NCBI RefSeq assembly: GCF_015207655.1
Contig: NZ_JADEWN010000001.1
Location: forward strand, 124,001-188,000
DNA length: 64,000 nt
Direction of reading: 5' to 3'
From: Gloeocapsopsis crepidinum LEGE 06123
GTDB taxonomy: Bacteria > Cyanobacteriota > Cyanobacteriia > Cyanobacteriales > Chroococcidiopsidaceae
A program made the position numbers and the translations under genes. The notes beneath the pieces were generated by a model. The model had not been told where the DNA came from, made no database searches, and saw nothing but the letters and a program-made list of their open reading frames with translations. Below, in pieces: positions 16,340-25,913 of this stretch; within the stretch, counting starts at the first letter, position 1, and each line of letters starts with the position of its first letter.

Positions 16340-17224
16340 CTACTGTGGAATAACTTGAATCTGCGCTGGTTGCGAAGGTGGTTCCTGTAAAGCAGCTTGA
16401 ATGCGTGGCGAAGCGAGTAGTTTTTGCGTATCTGCAATCAGACGATCGCCCCATAACTGCTCGCGTAAAAACTGCACGTCACCATAACGTTGGTCGATGC
16501 GTAAAGCAGCTTCTCCCATTGCGATTGCGCGTTGCTGATCGCCTCTAACATAAAGTGCAACTGCCATAGCAAGTTGTGGTTCTGCAGCTTGTTTGTCAAT
16601 ACTTAATGCGGCTTGCCAATACTTTACTGCTGCATTTATATCGCCTTGTTCGTATTTAATTAAACCAATATTATTCGTTGCAGGCCAGAACTTTTTATCA
16701 GAGGCGATCGCTCTGTTGTACTGCTCGATTGCTTGCGGAAACTGTCTTAGCTTATAGTAGGAATTACCTAAATCAAACAGTCCTTCTGGATCGTTGGGTT
16801 TTAACTTCAACCCAGCTTGCAAAGTATCCACGGCTGCTTGGTATTTACCTTGTTGAAAATGAGCTGATCCTAAAGCAAACATAATCGATGCATTTTTCGG
16901 ATCTAACACCCTAGCTTGATCCAATGCGGCGATCGCTTCATCGTATCTGTTCGTTTGCAAATACAAACCACCCAACAAAAACCATGACTGATAGCTTCTT
17001 GGAGCTAATTGAGTTGCTAGTCGCGCTCTTGGTAAAGCTTGTTCGTACTGTTGAAATTGTGCCAGTTGCGCTGCTTCCTGCGCCAAACTTAACCCTTGTT
17101 GCTCTAAAGCAGCTGAATTTAGTTGCGGTGTGCGGGGAATCAGTGCTTGTCCCAATGCTGGTTTTGTGACACCCAGTAAGGCACAGACAATCAAGAATTT
17201 TATCCAGAATTTGTGATTCGGCAC
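16340..17224 (-). CDS. Secreted tetratricopeptide-repeat protein
   Basis: 294 residues. A signal peptide (WIKFLIVCALLGVTKPALGQA) is followed by six or seven TPR units between about residues 40 and 245, for example SYQSWFLLGGLYLQTNRYDEAIAALDQA reading as paired helices, with consensus Gly/Tyr/Ala/Pro positions kept (DPKNASIMFALGSAHFQQGK; DPEGLFDLGNSYYKLRQ). The last 45 residues are a Gln/Pro-rich tail without repeats. Such periplasmic TPR proteins are usually scaffolds for envelope or photosystem assembly; the partner is unknown. Convergent with the GNAT remnant, divergent from the LCP gene. Confidence 0.8.
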   Translation of the reverse strand: MPNHKFWIKFLIVCALLGVTKPALGQALIPRTPQLNSAALEQQGLSLAQEAAQLAQFQQYEQALPRARLATQLAPRSYQSWFLLGGLYLQTNRYDEAIAALDQARVLDPKNASIMFALGSAHFQQGKYQAAVDTLQAGLKLKPNDPEGLFDLGNSYYKLRQFPQAIEQYNRAIASDKKFWPATNNIGLIKYEQGDINAAVKYWQAALSIDKQAAEPQLAMAVALYVRGDQQRAIAMGEAALRIDQRYGDVQFLREQLWGDRLIADTQKLLASPRIQAALQEPPSQPAQIQVIPQ

Positions 17225-17504
17225 AGTACAGCCTCAAACAATAATCTACAGAACCTTCAGTTAGCTTAAACTATTCCGGAGGGAATATGTAGGGAGTAGG
17301 GGAGATAAGGAGAGTCGTGAAGTGTTGAGTTTAAGAGAGTTCTTCTAATTCAAAACGTGCTAACGCACCGCTACGCTAACAAAACTTAAAATTCAAAACT
17401 AGTCACTGGCTCTTTGTTCATCTTTTGTGATAAAAATCTCTACTTGTCTTTCACAGCTTAGATTAACATAGCGTGTAAAGTGCGGTAGTGAGAGGACAGT
17501 TGCT
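17225..17504. repeat. Intergenic copy of the dispersed repeat
   Basis: Positions 17284-17402 carry gtagggagtaggggagataagg, gaagtgttgagtttaagag, caaaacttaaaattcaaaac and tagtcactggctc, the same ordered words seen in other copies. The remainder is the promoter region for the divergent TPR and LCP genes. Confidence 0.65.
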
Positions 17505-18902
17505 GTGGCTAAGGGAGTAGAAACGCACATCAGGGCGAAAATTCAACCTGTGGCAGTACAAGCCAAAAGGCAAGCGAAAGAAGCTAAACAGCATTTACTG
17601 CTGATGCTATGGTTAATGCGCAAGCGCAACCCTTTATTATTTTGGGGTGGCATCATTTCGATGTCTATGGCTTTTGGGGCAAGTGTGGCATTGTTTGCGC
17701 CAATATGGCCGAATAGCAATACTTTTAATCAAGAAAGACAATTCACTGGAAAAGGATTTATTAAAAGGCGATCGCCTGTAGACTTTTGGGCTGATGCTTC
17801 CCAATATCAAATATCACGTCCAGTTAATATTTTAGTGATGGGGATTGATCCTCCAAAAAATACAACCAACCATGCATCAGGAGTTTTTGCTGGTTCTAGC
17901 GATACAATGCTGCTTGTGCGCTTAGACCCTACAAACCAATCTATGAAAGTGCTTTCTATCCCCAAAGATAGCCAGGTTGTCATTCCTGAAATGGGGTTAG
18001 AAAAAATATCTCTAGCCAATGCTAACGGTGGTCCTGCTTTAGCTGCAAGAGTCGTTAGCCGTACTTTGAATAATGTTCCGATTGATCGCTACGTTCGGAT
18101 TACCACAAATGCTTTTCAAGAACTCATCAATACGTTAGGTGGTGTCGAGGTTTTTGTCCCTCAACAAATGTCATATGTAGATGCAACTCAAAAGTTAGAA
18201 ATTAACTTAGCCGCAGGATGGCAAACGTTAGATGGCGATCAAGCACAACAATTTGCGCGATTTCGTAATTCAAACGTTGGTGATTTAGAACGATCGCAGC
18301 GACAGCAGATGTTACTCAAGGCAATTCGCGATCGCCTAACCAGCCCAACTGTATTACCAATATTGCCTAAACTAGCTCGGTCAATGCAAAGTCATATAGA
18401 TAGTAACTTGAGCTTAATTGAAATGCTCGCAATCGTAAACTTTGGCATTACAGTAGAACCACAAAATTTTCAAATGATACTAGCTCCAGGTAGTCTCAGT
18501 CCTCTTAGTTTAGATCCGAGTAGCTACTGGTTGGATGGTATTGGTATTAACCAAGTCATGAGCGAGTATTTTGATGTTAGACCTCTTGGGGGAATGCAAG
18601 CATCCCGCAGGCGATCGCTGACCTCTCTCAAAATTGCAGTACAAAACGCTTCTGGCGACCCTATTTTAAGCGATCGCGTCACCAAGTATTTACAAGAGCG
18701 TGGTTTTGAACGAGTCTACACTGTTTCTGATTGGCTTGACTCGCAGCGTCAAACAGAAATCGTTGCTCAACAAGGTAATTTAACAGCCGCAACCGATCTG
18801 CAACAGATTTTGGGTTTAGGGATTGTAGAACCTACTGCAACTGGCGATCTCGATTCACATCTGACGATTCGTATCGGTCAAGATTGGACACAGCAGCAGT
18901 AA
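17505..18902 (+). CDS. LytR-CpsA-Psr (LCP) family protein with LytR C-terminal domain
   Basis: 465 residues from a GTG. A cytoplasmic basic N-terminus (residues 1-44) leads to a membrane helix (PLLFWGGIISMSMAFGASVALFA). The LCP domain spans about 100-260 with VNILVMGIDPP, SSDTMLLVRLDP, VLSIPKDSQVVI (Arg of the usual SIPRD replaced by Lys), INTLGGVEVFVP and DGDQAQQFARFRNSNVGDLERSQRQQ. The C-terminal 90 residues (LKIAVQNASGDPILSDRVTKYLQERGF) form the LytR_C domain. LCP enzymes transfer undecaprenyl-linked glycans to peptidoglycan or other acceptors at the outer face of the plasma membrane. Transcribed alone. Confidence 0.9.
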   Translation: MAKGVETHIRAKIQPVAVQAKRQAKEAKQHLLLMLWLMRKRNPLLFWGGIISMSMAFGASVALFAPIWPNSNTFNQERQFTGKGFIKRRSPVDFWADASQYQISRPVNILVMGIDPPKNTTNHASGVFAGSSDTMLLVRLDPTNQSMKVLSIPKDSQVVIPEMGLEKISLANANGGPALAARVVSRTLNNVPIDRYVRITTNAFQELINTLGGVEVFVPQQMSYVDATQKLEINLAAGWQTLDGDQAQQFARFRNSNVGDLERSQRQQMLLKAIRDRLTSPTVLPILPKLARSMQSHIDSNLSLIEMLAIVNFGITVEPQNFQMILAPGSLSPLSLDPSSYWLDGIGINQVMSEYFDVRPLGGMQASRRRSLTSLKIAVQNASGDPILSDRVTKYLQERGFERVYTVSDWLDSQRQTEIVAQQGNLTAATDLQQILGLGIVEPTATGDLDSHLTIRIGQDWTQQQ

Positions 18903-19175
18903 CTAAAACGGGGCTAGTAGCTAGTTATGAGTTTTGAGTTTTGAGTTATAGCGATCCTACTTAAGTTGTAAGATTTTTTTGGAAACGAACTATTAAGAAC
19001 ACATTGCCTGTAAGAGTTGCTGTTAGCCGCAGGTGTTAGGATAAGTCACAAAGAGAAGAGAAACAGAGGAATTCTTATGAATTATCTAGGATTGCTGTAA
19101 GAAAATTCTTTATAATTCAAAATTCAAAACTCAAAACTCATATCCCCCAGTCTCTCAAATCTCTCCGTCTTTACT
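18903..19175. repeat. Spacer with two fragments of the dispersed repeat
   Basis: Fragments ggggctagtagctagttatga (18910-18930) with gagttttgagttttgagtt, and further on aattcaaaattcaaaactc (19110-19140), are separated by about 150 bp of unrelated sequence. They are in opposite orientation and could pair. The spacer lies between the convergent LCP and phytyltransferase genes. Confidence 0.6.
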
Positions 19176-20102
19176 TTAGGCTAACAAACAGGCAGCAGGA
19201 AAAATCAGATATTCTAGAAAAAAGAGCTTCCAAATAAACTGATAGAAGTTTGCGATCGCGCTTTTGTCTTGTAAATCGACCTGCCAACTTCGCCACCACA
19301 TCAGCCCTAATAATAGCAAATGAGTACTGATTAAAAATACAACATTAACTTGAGGCAGCCATGCAGCAAAAAGCATTCCTAAATAGCAAATTGTTAGTAC
19401 CCAACGTGCAAGATCAAAGACAGTCTTCTGTCCTAACTTGATCGTCAATGTTGTAATTTGATATTGGCGATCGCCTTCGATATCTGGAATATCCTTAAAA
19501 ATAGCGATCGCAAACGTAAACACCAAAATAAACGCTGTTAGTACCCATACAACGGCAGGAATCGAGCGTTCAATCTGCAATACCCAACTAAAGTGCAAAA
19601 ATAGTCCCAAATTTACGATGGCGCCGCGGACTGAGAAGATGCACAGCGCTGCCCAGAAGGGAAACCGCTTCAACCGAATTGGTGGTAAAGAATAAACAGT
19701 ACCAATTGCTAAGCTAATTGCCACCATTCCTAACAAATATGATCCCAACATCCACGCCAAGAGTAACGCTAGCAAACCTGTCACTGCAACAATGGTTTGC
19801 CCCGTACGTTGCGAAAACTCACCAGATGCGATCGGTAAATGGGGTTTGTTGATTTTGTCAATTGCGACATCTTCTAGTTGATTTAGCCCCACAATGTAGA
19901 CATTGCCACACAAACAAGCAATCCAAGCACCCAAAGGAGAAAGTAAAGATATATTGGTTCGGGCGATCGCATAAGTCAGCACATACACTCCCCACACACT
20001 TAAACTTGTGCCAATAATTGTGTGCGGACGCGCAAACTTCCACAAAGCATGTAACCAGCCACGCCACCCCAACTGCTGCAATCGCTCAAAAACTTGACTC
20101 AT
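19176..20102 (-). CDS. hpt: Homogentisate phytyltransferase
   Basis: 308 residues from the ATG at 20102, which has AGAGGAG 5 nt upstream; an earlier GTG/ATG-type frame start at 20141 would overlap the upstream gene. UbiA-type prenyltransferase with the first Asp-rich motif NQLEDVAIDKINKPHLPIASGE (near residue 80) and the second KDIPDIEGDRQY (near 200), plus eight to nine hydrophobic helices. The enzyme condenses homogentisate with phytyl diphosphate to 2-methyl-6-phytylbenzoquinol, the committed step of tocopherol synthesis, in the membrane. Its neighbour 13 bp upstream is the tocopherol methyltransferase, so the pair forms a tocopherol operon. Confidence 0.93.
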   Translation of the reverse strand: MSQVFERLQQLGWRGWLHALWKFARPHTIIGTSLSVWGVYVLTYAIARTNISLLSPLGAWIACLCGNVYIVGLNQLEDVAIDKINKPHLPIASGEFSQRTGQTIVAVTGLLALLLAWMLGSYLLGMVAISLAIGTVYSLPPIRLKRFPFWAALCIFSVRGAIVNLGLFLHFSWVLQIERSIPAVVWVLTAFILVFTFAIAIFKDIPDIEGDRQYQITTLTIKLGQKTVFDLARWVLTICYLGMLFAAWLPQVNVVFLISTHLLLLGLMWWRSWQVDLQDKSAIANFYQFIWKLFFLEYLIFPAACLLA

Positions 20103-20115
20103 CAACTCCTCTGTC

Positions 20116-20964
20116 CTACTTCCTGCCACACAATAAACCAAACCGAATTAACCCGCGTTCATAACCGCGACTCATCAACCCCAAAGACAAAGCTGCTTGA
20201 ATCGTATCCCAACCCGAAAACAGCAACCCCAAAAGCGCACCAGGATTAAGTGCTGAATCAATCACAACATTCCAAAATGGTGCAACAGCCGTTGACCAAT
20301 CAGCAGTGCGTAGATCTTGTAAGCCAAGATTGCGGGCGATCGCTGCGTATTCTGGTAGCGAAATGACATAAGGTAAACAATAAACTCGGTAAATTTCTGC
20401 TAGATGTTTCCGTTCATCAGCAGTCAGTTCTCCTGCACTACCACCAGTAGGACGATGACACCAAGTGACCATCAACAACGTACCACCAGGTTTAAGAACT
20501 CGATAGCATTCCTGCATAAACTTTGCCTTATCAGGCATATGTTCGCCACTTTCGAGTGACCAGACAAAGTCAAAACTTGCGTCTGCAAAGGGCATATTTA
20601 AGGCATCTGCCACTTGAAACTGAGTTTGTTGACTTAATTGGGCAGCAGCCGCGCGATCGCTTGCTCTTGCTGCTTGCACAGGGCTAAGGGTAATACCTGT
20701 AACATGAGCTTGCAGTTTTTCTGCTAAATATAAAGAACTACCACCAATTCCACAGCCTACATCGAGAATTTTTTGTGCTTGTTCCACTTGGGACCACTGC
20801 AGTAATTCTTCAATCAAGTCAATTTGGGCTTGTCTGCGCTCTTTCTTATCCTTACCTGCTGCACCATAATACCCGTGGTGCATATGTTCGCCCCAAATTT
20901 GTTCCCACAGTCCAGAAGAAGCGTCATAAAATTGTTGAATTCTTTGATTTAGTGTTGCACTCAT
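20116..20964 (-). CDS. Gamma-tocopherol methyltransferase
   Basis: 282 residues from ATG 20964. SAM-dependent methyltransferase with motif I ILDVGCGIGGSSLYLAEK (about residues 68-85), DALNMPFADASFDFVWSLESGEHMPDK and VLKPGGTLLMVTWCHR. The flanking signatures WEQIWGEHMHHGYY and the C-terminal MSRGYERGLIRFGLLCG are those of the VTE4 group, which methylates gamma-tocopherol to alpha-tocopherol, rather than the MPBQ methyltransferase. The downstream hpt gene starts 13 bp after its stop. Confusion with other phytyl-quinol methyltransferases is possible but less likely given the neighbour. Confidence 0.9.
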   Translation of the reverse strand: MSATLNQRIQQFYDASSGLWEQIWGEHMHHGYYGAAGKDKKERRQAQIDLIEELLQWSQVEQAQKILDVGCGIGGSSLYLAEKLQAHVTGITLSPVQAARASDRAAAAQLSQQTQFQVADALNMPFADASFDFVWSLESGEHMPDKAKFMQECYRVLKPGGTLLMVTWCHRPTGGSAGELTADERKHLAEIYRVYCLPYVISLPEYAAIARNLGLQDLRTADWSTAVAPFWNVVIDSALNPGALLGLLFSGWDTIQAALSLGLMSRGYERGLIRFGLLCGRK

Positions 20965-21080
20965 GAACCTACCACAGTGAGCCAAAAACCAATTAGCCTA
21001 GCAATTGATACTCGTAGGCTACCATGTGTGGTTTAAATTAAGTTGAGCTTTTTCCCATTTCTTACTTGTCTTTTCCTCAT

Positions 21081-22415
21081 ATGACTGTTTCTCGCTCGAT
21101 TTGCTTTGGGTTTCTTGCTGTCATTACCGTAGGAACTATTTTACTGATGATGCCGTTTTCTACCAGCAGCGGGATGTGGAATAATCCGATTGTTGCTCTA
21201 TTTACTGCGACTTCTGCAGTATGTGTTACAGGATTAGCTGTGGAAGATACCGGAACCTATTTTTCTTTCTGGGGCCAACTTTTTTTACTAATGTTGGTGC
21301 AGATCGGCGGACTCGGCTACATGACAGCCAACACCTTTCTTTTACTGCTACTAGGACGTAGATTTAGCCTGAAGGACAAAATTGCCATTCAGCAATCTTT
21401 AGATCGACCAGGAATTCATGGTAGTACGCAAATCTTACGTTCAATTATTGCTTTGACAGCAGTTATGGAAATTACAGGAATATTAGTGCTACTACCAATA
21501 TTTAATGCTGATTATGGATTTAATCAAGGTTTATGGTTAGCAGTTTTTCATAGTATTAATTCTTGGAATAATGCAGGTTTCAGTTTGTTTCCTGATAGTT
21601 ATATCAGATACCAGTTTTATTTACCTCTAGTAATTCCTGTTTCTGCCTTAATTATTCTTGGTGGTATTGGCTACCCAGTCATTTTTGAAATGTATTTATG
21701 GATGCGCGATCGCCTCCTAAAAAAACCATATCGCACCGTTTTTTCATTAAACTTTAAAGTGGCTACAAGCACAACTTTAGCATTATTGGTTATTGGAACA
21801 ATTGCTTTTTTATTTATTGAACTAAGAAATCCTGAGACTTTTGGCACAGTGAACTTTGGCAATCAATTAGTTTTAGCTTGGTTTCAATCAGTGACAACAC
21901 GAACTGCAGGTTTTAATTCTATTGATATCGGTCAAATGACAACAGCAGGACTCTTTTTAACAATTGCTTTAATGTTTATAGGCGCAAGTCCTGGTGGCAC
22001 TGGTGGTGGCATTAAAACAACAACAGCTAGAGTACTCGCAAATTGCACTAAAGCAATTTTACAAGGTAAAGAAGATGTAGAAATGTATCAGCGACAAGTT
22101 CCTATATCGTTAATATTAAAAGCTATTGGTGTTGTCGTTGGCTCAACAGTAACAGTGATTTTGGCAACAATTTTAATGTCTGTGACAGATCCATCAGTAA
22201 ACTTTATCAAAATTTTTTTTGAAGTTGTTTCTGCCTTTGCGACAGTTGGACTTTCAACAGGAATCACTGCTAGTGTTTCTGCATCTGGTAAGCTAATTTT
22301 GATCGTCACAATGTTTGTCGGACGAGTCGGAATTTTATTACTAATGGCTGCTTTACTCGGAGATCCCCGTCCTCGCGCCATCCGCTACCCCGAAGAAAAC
22401 CTCTTGGTAGGATAG
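21081..22415 (+). CDS. ktrB: K+ uptake membrane subunit, TrkH/KtrB family
   Basis: 444 residues from ATG 21081 (a TTG 15 nt earlier is in frame but less likely). Four MPM units can be followed by their pore-loop motifs: TATSAVCVTGLAVEDTGTYFS, SINSWNNAGFSLF, TRTAGFNSIDIGQM and VSAFATVGLSTGIT, each with the selectivity Gly. GASPGGTGGGIKTTT is the family signature in the third unit. The protein forms a K+ (often Na+-dependent) channel-like transporter gated by the cytosolic RCK subunit encoded by the next gene, 116 bp downstream. Confidence 0.93.
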   Translation: MTVSRSICFGFLAVITVGTILLMMPFSTSSGMWNNPIVALFTATSAVCVTGLAVEDTGTYFSFWGQLFLLMLVQIGGLGYMTANTFLLLLLGRRFSLKDKIAIQQSLDRPGIHGSTQILRSIIALTAVMEITGILVLLPIFNADYGFNQGLWLAVFHSINSWNNAGFSLFPDSYIRYQFYLPLVIPVSALIILGGIGYPVIFEMYLWMRDRLLKKPYRTVFSLNFKVATSTTLALLVIGTIAFLFIELRNPETFGTVNFGNQLVLAWFQSVTTRTAGFNSIDIGQMTTAGLFLTIALMFIGASPGGTGGGIKTTTARVLANCTKAILQGKEDVEMYQRQVPISLILKAIGVVVGSTVTVILATILMSVTDPSVNFIKIFFEVVSAFATVGLSTGITASVSASGKLILIVTMFVGRVGILLLMAALLGDPRPRAIRYPEENLLVG

Positions 22416-22531
22416 TTGTAGAGAAAATGTCTAGTTAGTTACGAATGTGAACCATACACTGCTAGGGTAGAAATCAAGCATTTTGTACAGAGTTTTAATC
22501 AAACAAGATTTTCTCATTTAAGGGATCAAGC

Positions 22532-23227
22532 GTGAATCTATCTTCTTTAGGTTTTTTCCGCAGTCTACGCCAAGGTAATCATCAGTTTGCAGTTATTGGG
22601 CTAGGACGATTTGGCAGAGCGGTGTGTTCGACACTATATCATCTAGGTTACGATGTGTTGGCAACAGATATTGACGAAAAAAGAGTTGCCCAGGTTTTGA
22701 CAGATCAAATTGCTGCTCATGCAGTTCAACTCGATTCAACTCAGCCTACAGCACTAAGAGAAGCAGGAGTTTTTGAGTTTGATACTGTAATTATTGCGAT
22801 TGGTAACTATCTTGAAGAGAGTATAGTGACGACACTTAATGTTAAAGAAGGTGGGGTTCCTCACGTCGTAGCTAAAGCTTCTTCTGAAGTTCACTATAAG
22901 TTATTGCAGCGTGTGGGAGCAGATCACGTTGTCTTTCCAGAGTATGAAGCAGGATGTGCATTAGCGCGATCGCTAACAAAACCAGCAATTTTAGATCGCT
23001 TTGACCTCGACCCAGATAACAGTATTGTAGAAATTATCGTCCCTGATGAATTTCATGGCAAAACAATTGCTGATTTAAAACTCCGCAGTCGCTTTGGCTT
23101 GAATTTGATCGCCGTCAGTCACAATGGTAAGTTTGTCATCAATCCTCAACCGAACGATCGCCTAGAAAAAGGATGCGCAATGGTTGTGATTGGCTCAAAT
23201 CGAGATATCAATCGATTACCCATATAA
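22532..23227 (+). CDS. ktrA: K+ uptake regulatory subunit, KtrA/TrkA (RCK)
   Basis: 231 residues from a GTG with AAGGGAT upstream. RCK-N Rossmann fold opens FAVIGLGRFGRAVCSTLYHLGYDVLATDIDEK (residues ~18-49, GxGxxG nucleotide loop and acidic residue at the end of strand 2), continues through VVAKASSEVHYKLLQRVGADHVVFPE, and ends in an RCK-C domain (VEIIVPDEFHGKTIADLKLRS). KtrA rings bind nucleotides and gate KtrB. Synechocystis also uses a third subunit, KtrE, not seen here. Confidence 0.93.
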   Translation: MNLSSLGFFRSLRQGNHQFAVIGLGRFGRAVCSTLYHLGYDVLATDIDEKRVAQVLTDQIAAHAVQLDSTQPTALREAGVFEFDTVIIAIGNYLEESIVTTLNVKEGGVPHVVAKASSEVHYKLLQRVGADHVVFPEYEAGCALARSLTKPAILDRFDLDPDNSIVEIIVPDEFHGKTIADLKLRSRFGLNLIAVSHNGKFVINPQPNDRLEKGCAMVVIGSNRDINRLPI

Positions 23228-23283
23228 TAGCGGCACGCAAGCACGAAGTGCGAAAATGACAAGCGCAGCTCCTAAAATTAAAG

Positions 23284-24633
23284 ATGGCAACTCAACTCAA
23301 AGTCATTGTTCTTGATGACGATCCTACAGGTTCGCAAACCGTTCACAGTTGTTTACTTCTGACGCGCTGGGATGAAAAAACTTTACAACTAGGATTAAGT
23401 GATGACTCGCCGATTTTCTTTGTCTTAACAAATACGCGATCGCTTCCGCCAGAACAAGCAGCATCTGTCACTCAAGAAGTATGCCACAATCTAAAAGCTG
23501 CGATCGCCGCCGCTGGAATTGACGATTTTTTAATTGTCAGTCGCTCAGATTCAACCTTACGCGGACATTACCCGATTGAAACTGATGTCATCGCTGCAGA
23601 ACTTGGTTCCTTTGATGCTCATTTTTTAGTTCCAGCGTTTATTGAAGGCGGGCGGATTACTCGCGACAGTATTCATTATCTCATCGTTGATGGTATTCCA
23701 ATTCCAGTACACGAAACTGAATTTGCCCGTGATTCAGTTTTTGGCTACACCTACAGTTACTTACCAGATTACGTTGCCGAAAAAACCCACGGACGCATTA
23801 GCCCCGCTCAAGTTGAACGATTTTTACTAAATGATATTCGTAGTGGTACAGACGTTGCAGGAAATGTCTCAACACTTGAAAGACTACAAAATCTCACAAA
23901 TAATCAATGTGTTGTAGTTGATGCAGAAACACAAGACGATCTCAACCGCTTTGCGCAAGATGTTCTCGCCGCAGCAAAGCAAGGTAAACGCTATTTATTT
24001 CGCAGCGCAGCAAGTTTACTCACAGCACTAGCACAATTACCACCACAGCCAGTACCACCAGAGGAAATGTCGCAATATGTCCGCGCAGGTAAACCAGGTG
24101 TCGTGCTTGTCGGTTCTCACGTTAAAAAGACAACAGAACAGTTAGAAAAACTCTTGCAAGAATCTGACGTAGTAGGGATCGAAGTTGATGTCGCCCAGTT
24201 ACTCACCGACTCATTAGAACAACCACATCAGTTATTAGACGCAACGCTAGAAAAAATCTATGCTACCCACGCGGCGGGTAAAACTTCTGTAGTATTTACT
24301 AGCCGTGAAGAACTAGTCTTTGCTGATGTTCAGACACGTTTGCAGTTTGGTATATCTGTTTCGGCACTGCTAATGGATATTGTACGCGGCTTACCCAGCG
24401 ATATTGGGTTTTTGATTAGTAAAGGAGGCATCACGTCTAATGATGTCTTAAGTACAGGTTTAGCTTTAACAACAGCACGACTTCTTGGGCAAGTTTTAGC
24501 TGGTTGTTCAATTGTCCGCACTCCATCAGATCATCCTCATCCTGACTTACCCGTAGTATTGTTTCCTGGTAATGTTGGCGATGCTAATGCTCTGACGACG
24601 GTTTACAGAAGACTACAAAAACCTCACGAATAG
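23284..24633 (+). CDS. Four-carbon acid sugar kinase family protein (DUF1537)
   Basis: 449 residues. N-terminal substrate-binding domain: VIVLDDDPTGSQTVHSC (residues 7-23), FFVLTNTRSLPPEQA, LIVSRSDSTLRGHYPIETDVI and FLVPAFIEGGRITRDSIHYL. C-terminal nucleotide-binding domain: VVLVGSHVKKTTEQL, a LLMDIVRGLPSDIGFLISKGGITSNDVLSTGL element and VRTPSDHPHPDLPVVLFPGNVGD. This is the two-domain OtnK/DtnK layout of kinases that phosphorylate D-erythronate, threonate or related acids. The usual catabolic partners (dehydrogenase, isomerase, aldolase) are absent, so the substrate is open. It follows ktrA by 57 bp. Confidence 0.85.
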   Translation: MATQLKVIVLDDDPTGSQTVHSCLLLTRWDEKTLQLGLSDDSPIFFVLTNTRSLPPEQAASVTQEVCHNLKAAIAAAGIDDFLIVSRSDSTLRGHYPIETDVIAAELGSFDAHFLVPAFIEGGRITRDSIHYLIVDGIPIPVHETEFARDSVFGYTYSYLPDYVAEKTHGRISPAQVERFLLNDIRSGTDVAGNVSTLERLQNLTNNQCVVVDAETQDDLNRFAQDVLAAAKQGKRYLFRSAASLLTALAQLPPQPVPPEEMSQYVRAGKPGVVLVGSHVKKTTEQLEKLLQESDVVGIEVDVAQLLTDSLEQPHQLLDATLEKIYATHAAGKTSVVFTSREELVFADVQTRLQFGISVSALLMDIVRGLPSDIGFLISKGGITSNDVLSTGLALTTARLLGQVLAGCSIVRTPSDHPHPDLPVVLFPGNVGDANALTTVYRRLQKPHE

Positions 24634-24642
24634 CTTACCAAT

Positions 24643-25719
24643 CTAAGAGTTGATTTTAGTTTTATCTACCGTAGATATAGTGCGATAGTCGCTTGCTGCA
24701 TGCCATTTGTTGAGTACGTCTTTAATCAACACTTCTTTAAGCCAAATCTGAACCACAATCAGTAGCGGAATGGCGAGAAACAAACCCAAAAAACCAAAAA
24801 AACTGGCAAACACTATCACTGCCAAGATCGTAAATACTGGCAAGAGCGCAACTTCTTGTTGCATAATCAGCGGTACTAAAATCAAACTCTCAACTTGTTG
24901 AATGACAACATACAAACCAATGACAGCAGGAGCTTTCCAAGGTGCATCAAGTAAAGCAAGTAAAGCTGGAGGAAAAACACTCAAAGTTGGTCCAATATTA
25001 GGAACAAACTCCAATAACCCCGCTAAAGCAGCATTGACTAGTGGCAGTGGTACGCGTAGCACGGATAAACCAGTAAAGCTCAACAAACCTACAAAAAGCA
25101 TTGTGATTAAAGTCCCTTTGATCCAGCCAATCAGAGCAACTTCACACTCTCGCAGAATGCGATCAACTCGCCGCCGATAAAAAGCAGGAAAAATCCGAAT
25201 CAAAAGCCGACGGTAGGGCGCAGGATTAGCTAGCAGCATCAGAGTGATAACTAAAAACAACAGCAAGCTCAAAAATGCGGTAAGTGAAACATTAAGCAAG
25301 ATTAAAAAATTGCCCAAGATTTGAGCAATCAAGGATTGCAGCTGCCCTGCAAGACTGCTGAAAATAACATTAAAATTATTCAAAACTTCTACAGGAACGA
25401 CTGTTTGCAGCCAGTTGTACCAAATTCTCAGTCGATTGGATACCACAGGTATGAGTAATACCAGTTCTTGTAATTGCTCAATAATTCGCGGTACAATAAC
25501 TGCAAAAAAGCTGATAATTAAAGCTATCAAGACAGTCATTGTCATAGCGATCGCAATACCTCGATTGATGCGATGTCGCTCGATACTGCGCACAACCCGA
25601 TTTAAAAGTGTTGCCAAAACAACAGATGCAAATACTAAAAGAGCTATTTGCTGAACCTGCCACAAAATGTAGAGTGAGATTGCAAGAGCAAGCAAACCCA
25701 GCCATTGCCCAAATGTCAC
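24643..25719 (-). CDS. AI-2E family transporter
   Basis: 358 residues from a GTG with GGAGGC upstream. Seven to eight hydrophobic helices; the family motifs are WIKGTLITMLFVGLLSFTGL (about residues 210-230), GLLEFVPNIGPTLSVFPPALLAL and the C-terminal FFGFLGLFLAIPLLIVVQIWLKE. The name comes from TqsA of E. coli; in cyanobacteria several paralogues exist, and transport of AI-2 is not demonstrated, some relatives acting as Na+/H+ antiporters. Convergent with the DUF1537 gene. Confidence 0.88.
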   Translation of the reverse strand: MTFGQWLGLLALAISLYILWQVQQIALLVFASVVLATLLNRVVRSIERHRINRGIAIAMTMTVLIALIISFFAVIVPRIIEQLQELVLLIPVVSNRLRIWYNWLQTVVPVEVLNNFNVIFSSLAGQLQSLIAQILGNFLILLNVSLTAFLSLLLFLVITLMLLANPAPYRRLLIRIFPAFYRRRVDRILRECEVALIGWIKGTLITMLFVGLLSFTGLSVLRVPLPLVNAALAGLLEFVPNIGPTLSVFPPALLALLDAPWKAPAVIGLYVVIQQVESLILVPLIMQQEVALLPVFTILAVIVFASFFGFLGLFLAIPLLIVVQIWLKEVLIKDVLNKWHAASDYRTISTVDKTKINS

Positions 25720-25913
25720 GGTTTTGCCTCCTTCAAGCTATTGCATGAGGTGTGCTGATACTGTAGTCTTTAGAAACTTAGGTGTCGTCCTCCTTAAGTC
25801 TTGGCAGTTAACTAATTGCTAACGGCTAGCTAATTTTTTGACTGAAAAAGATCCAGTTCTCATTCAGAACTAATCTAAGATGATATTAAGTTGGTTTCCC
25901 AAACCAGTGTTAC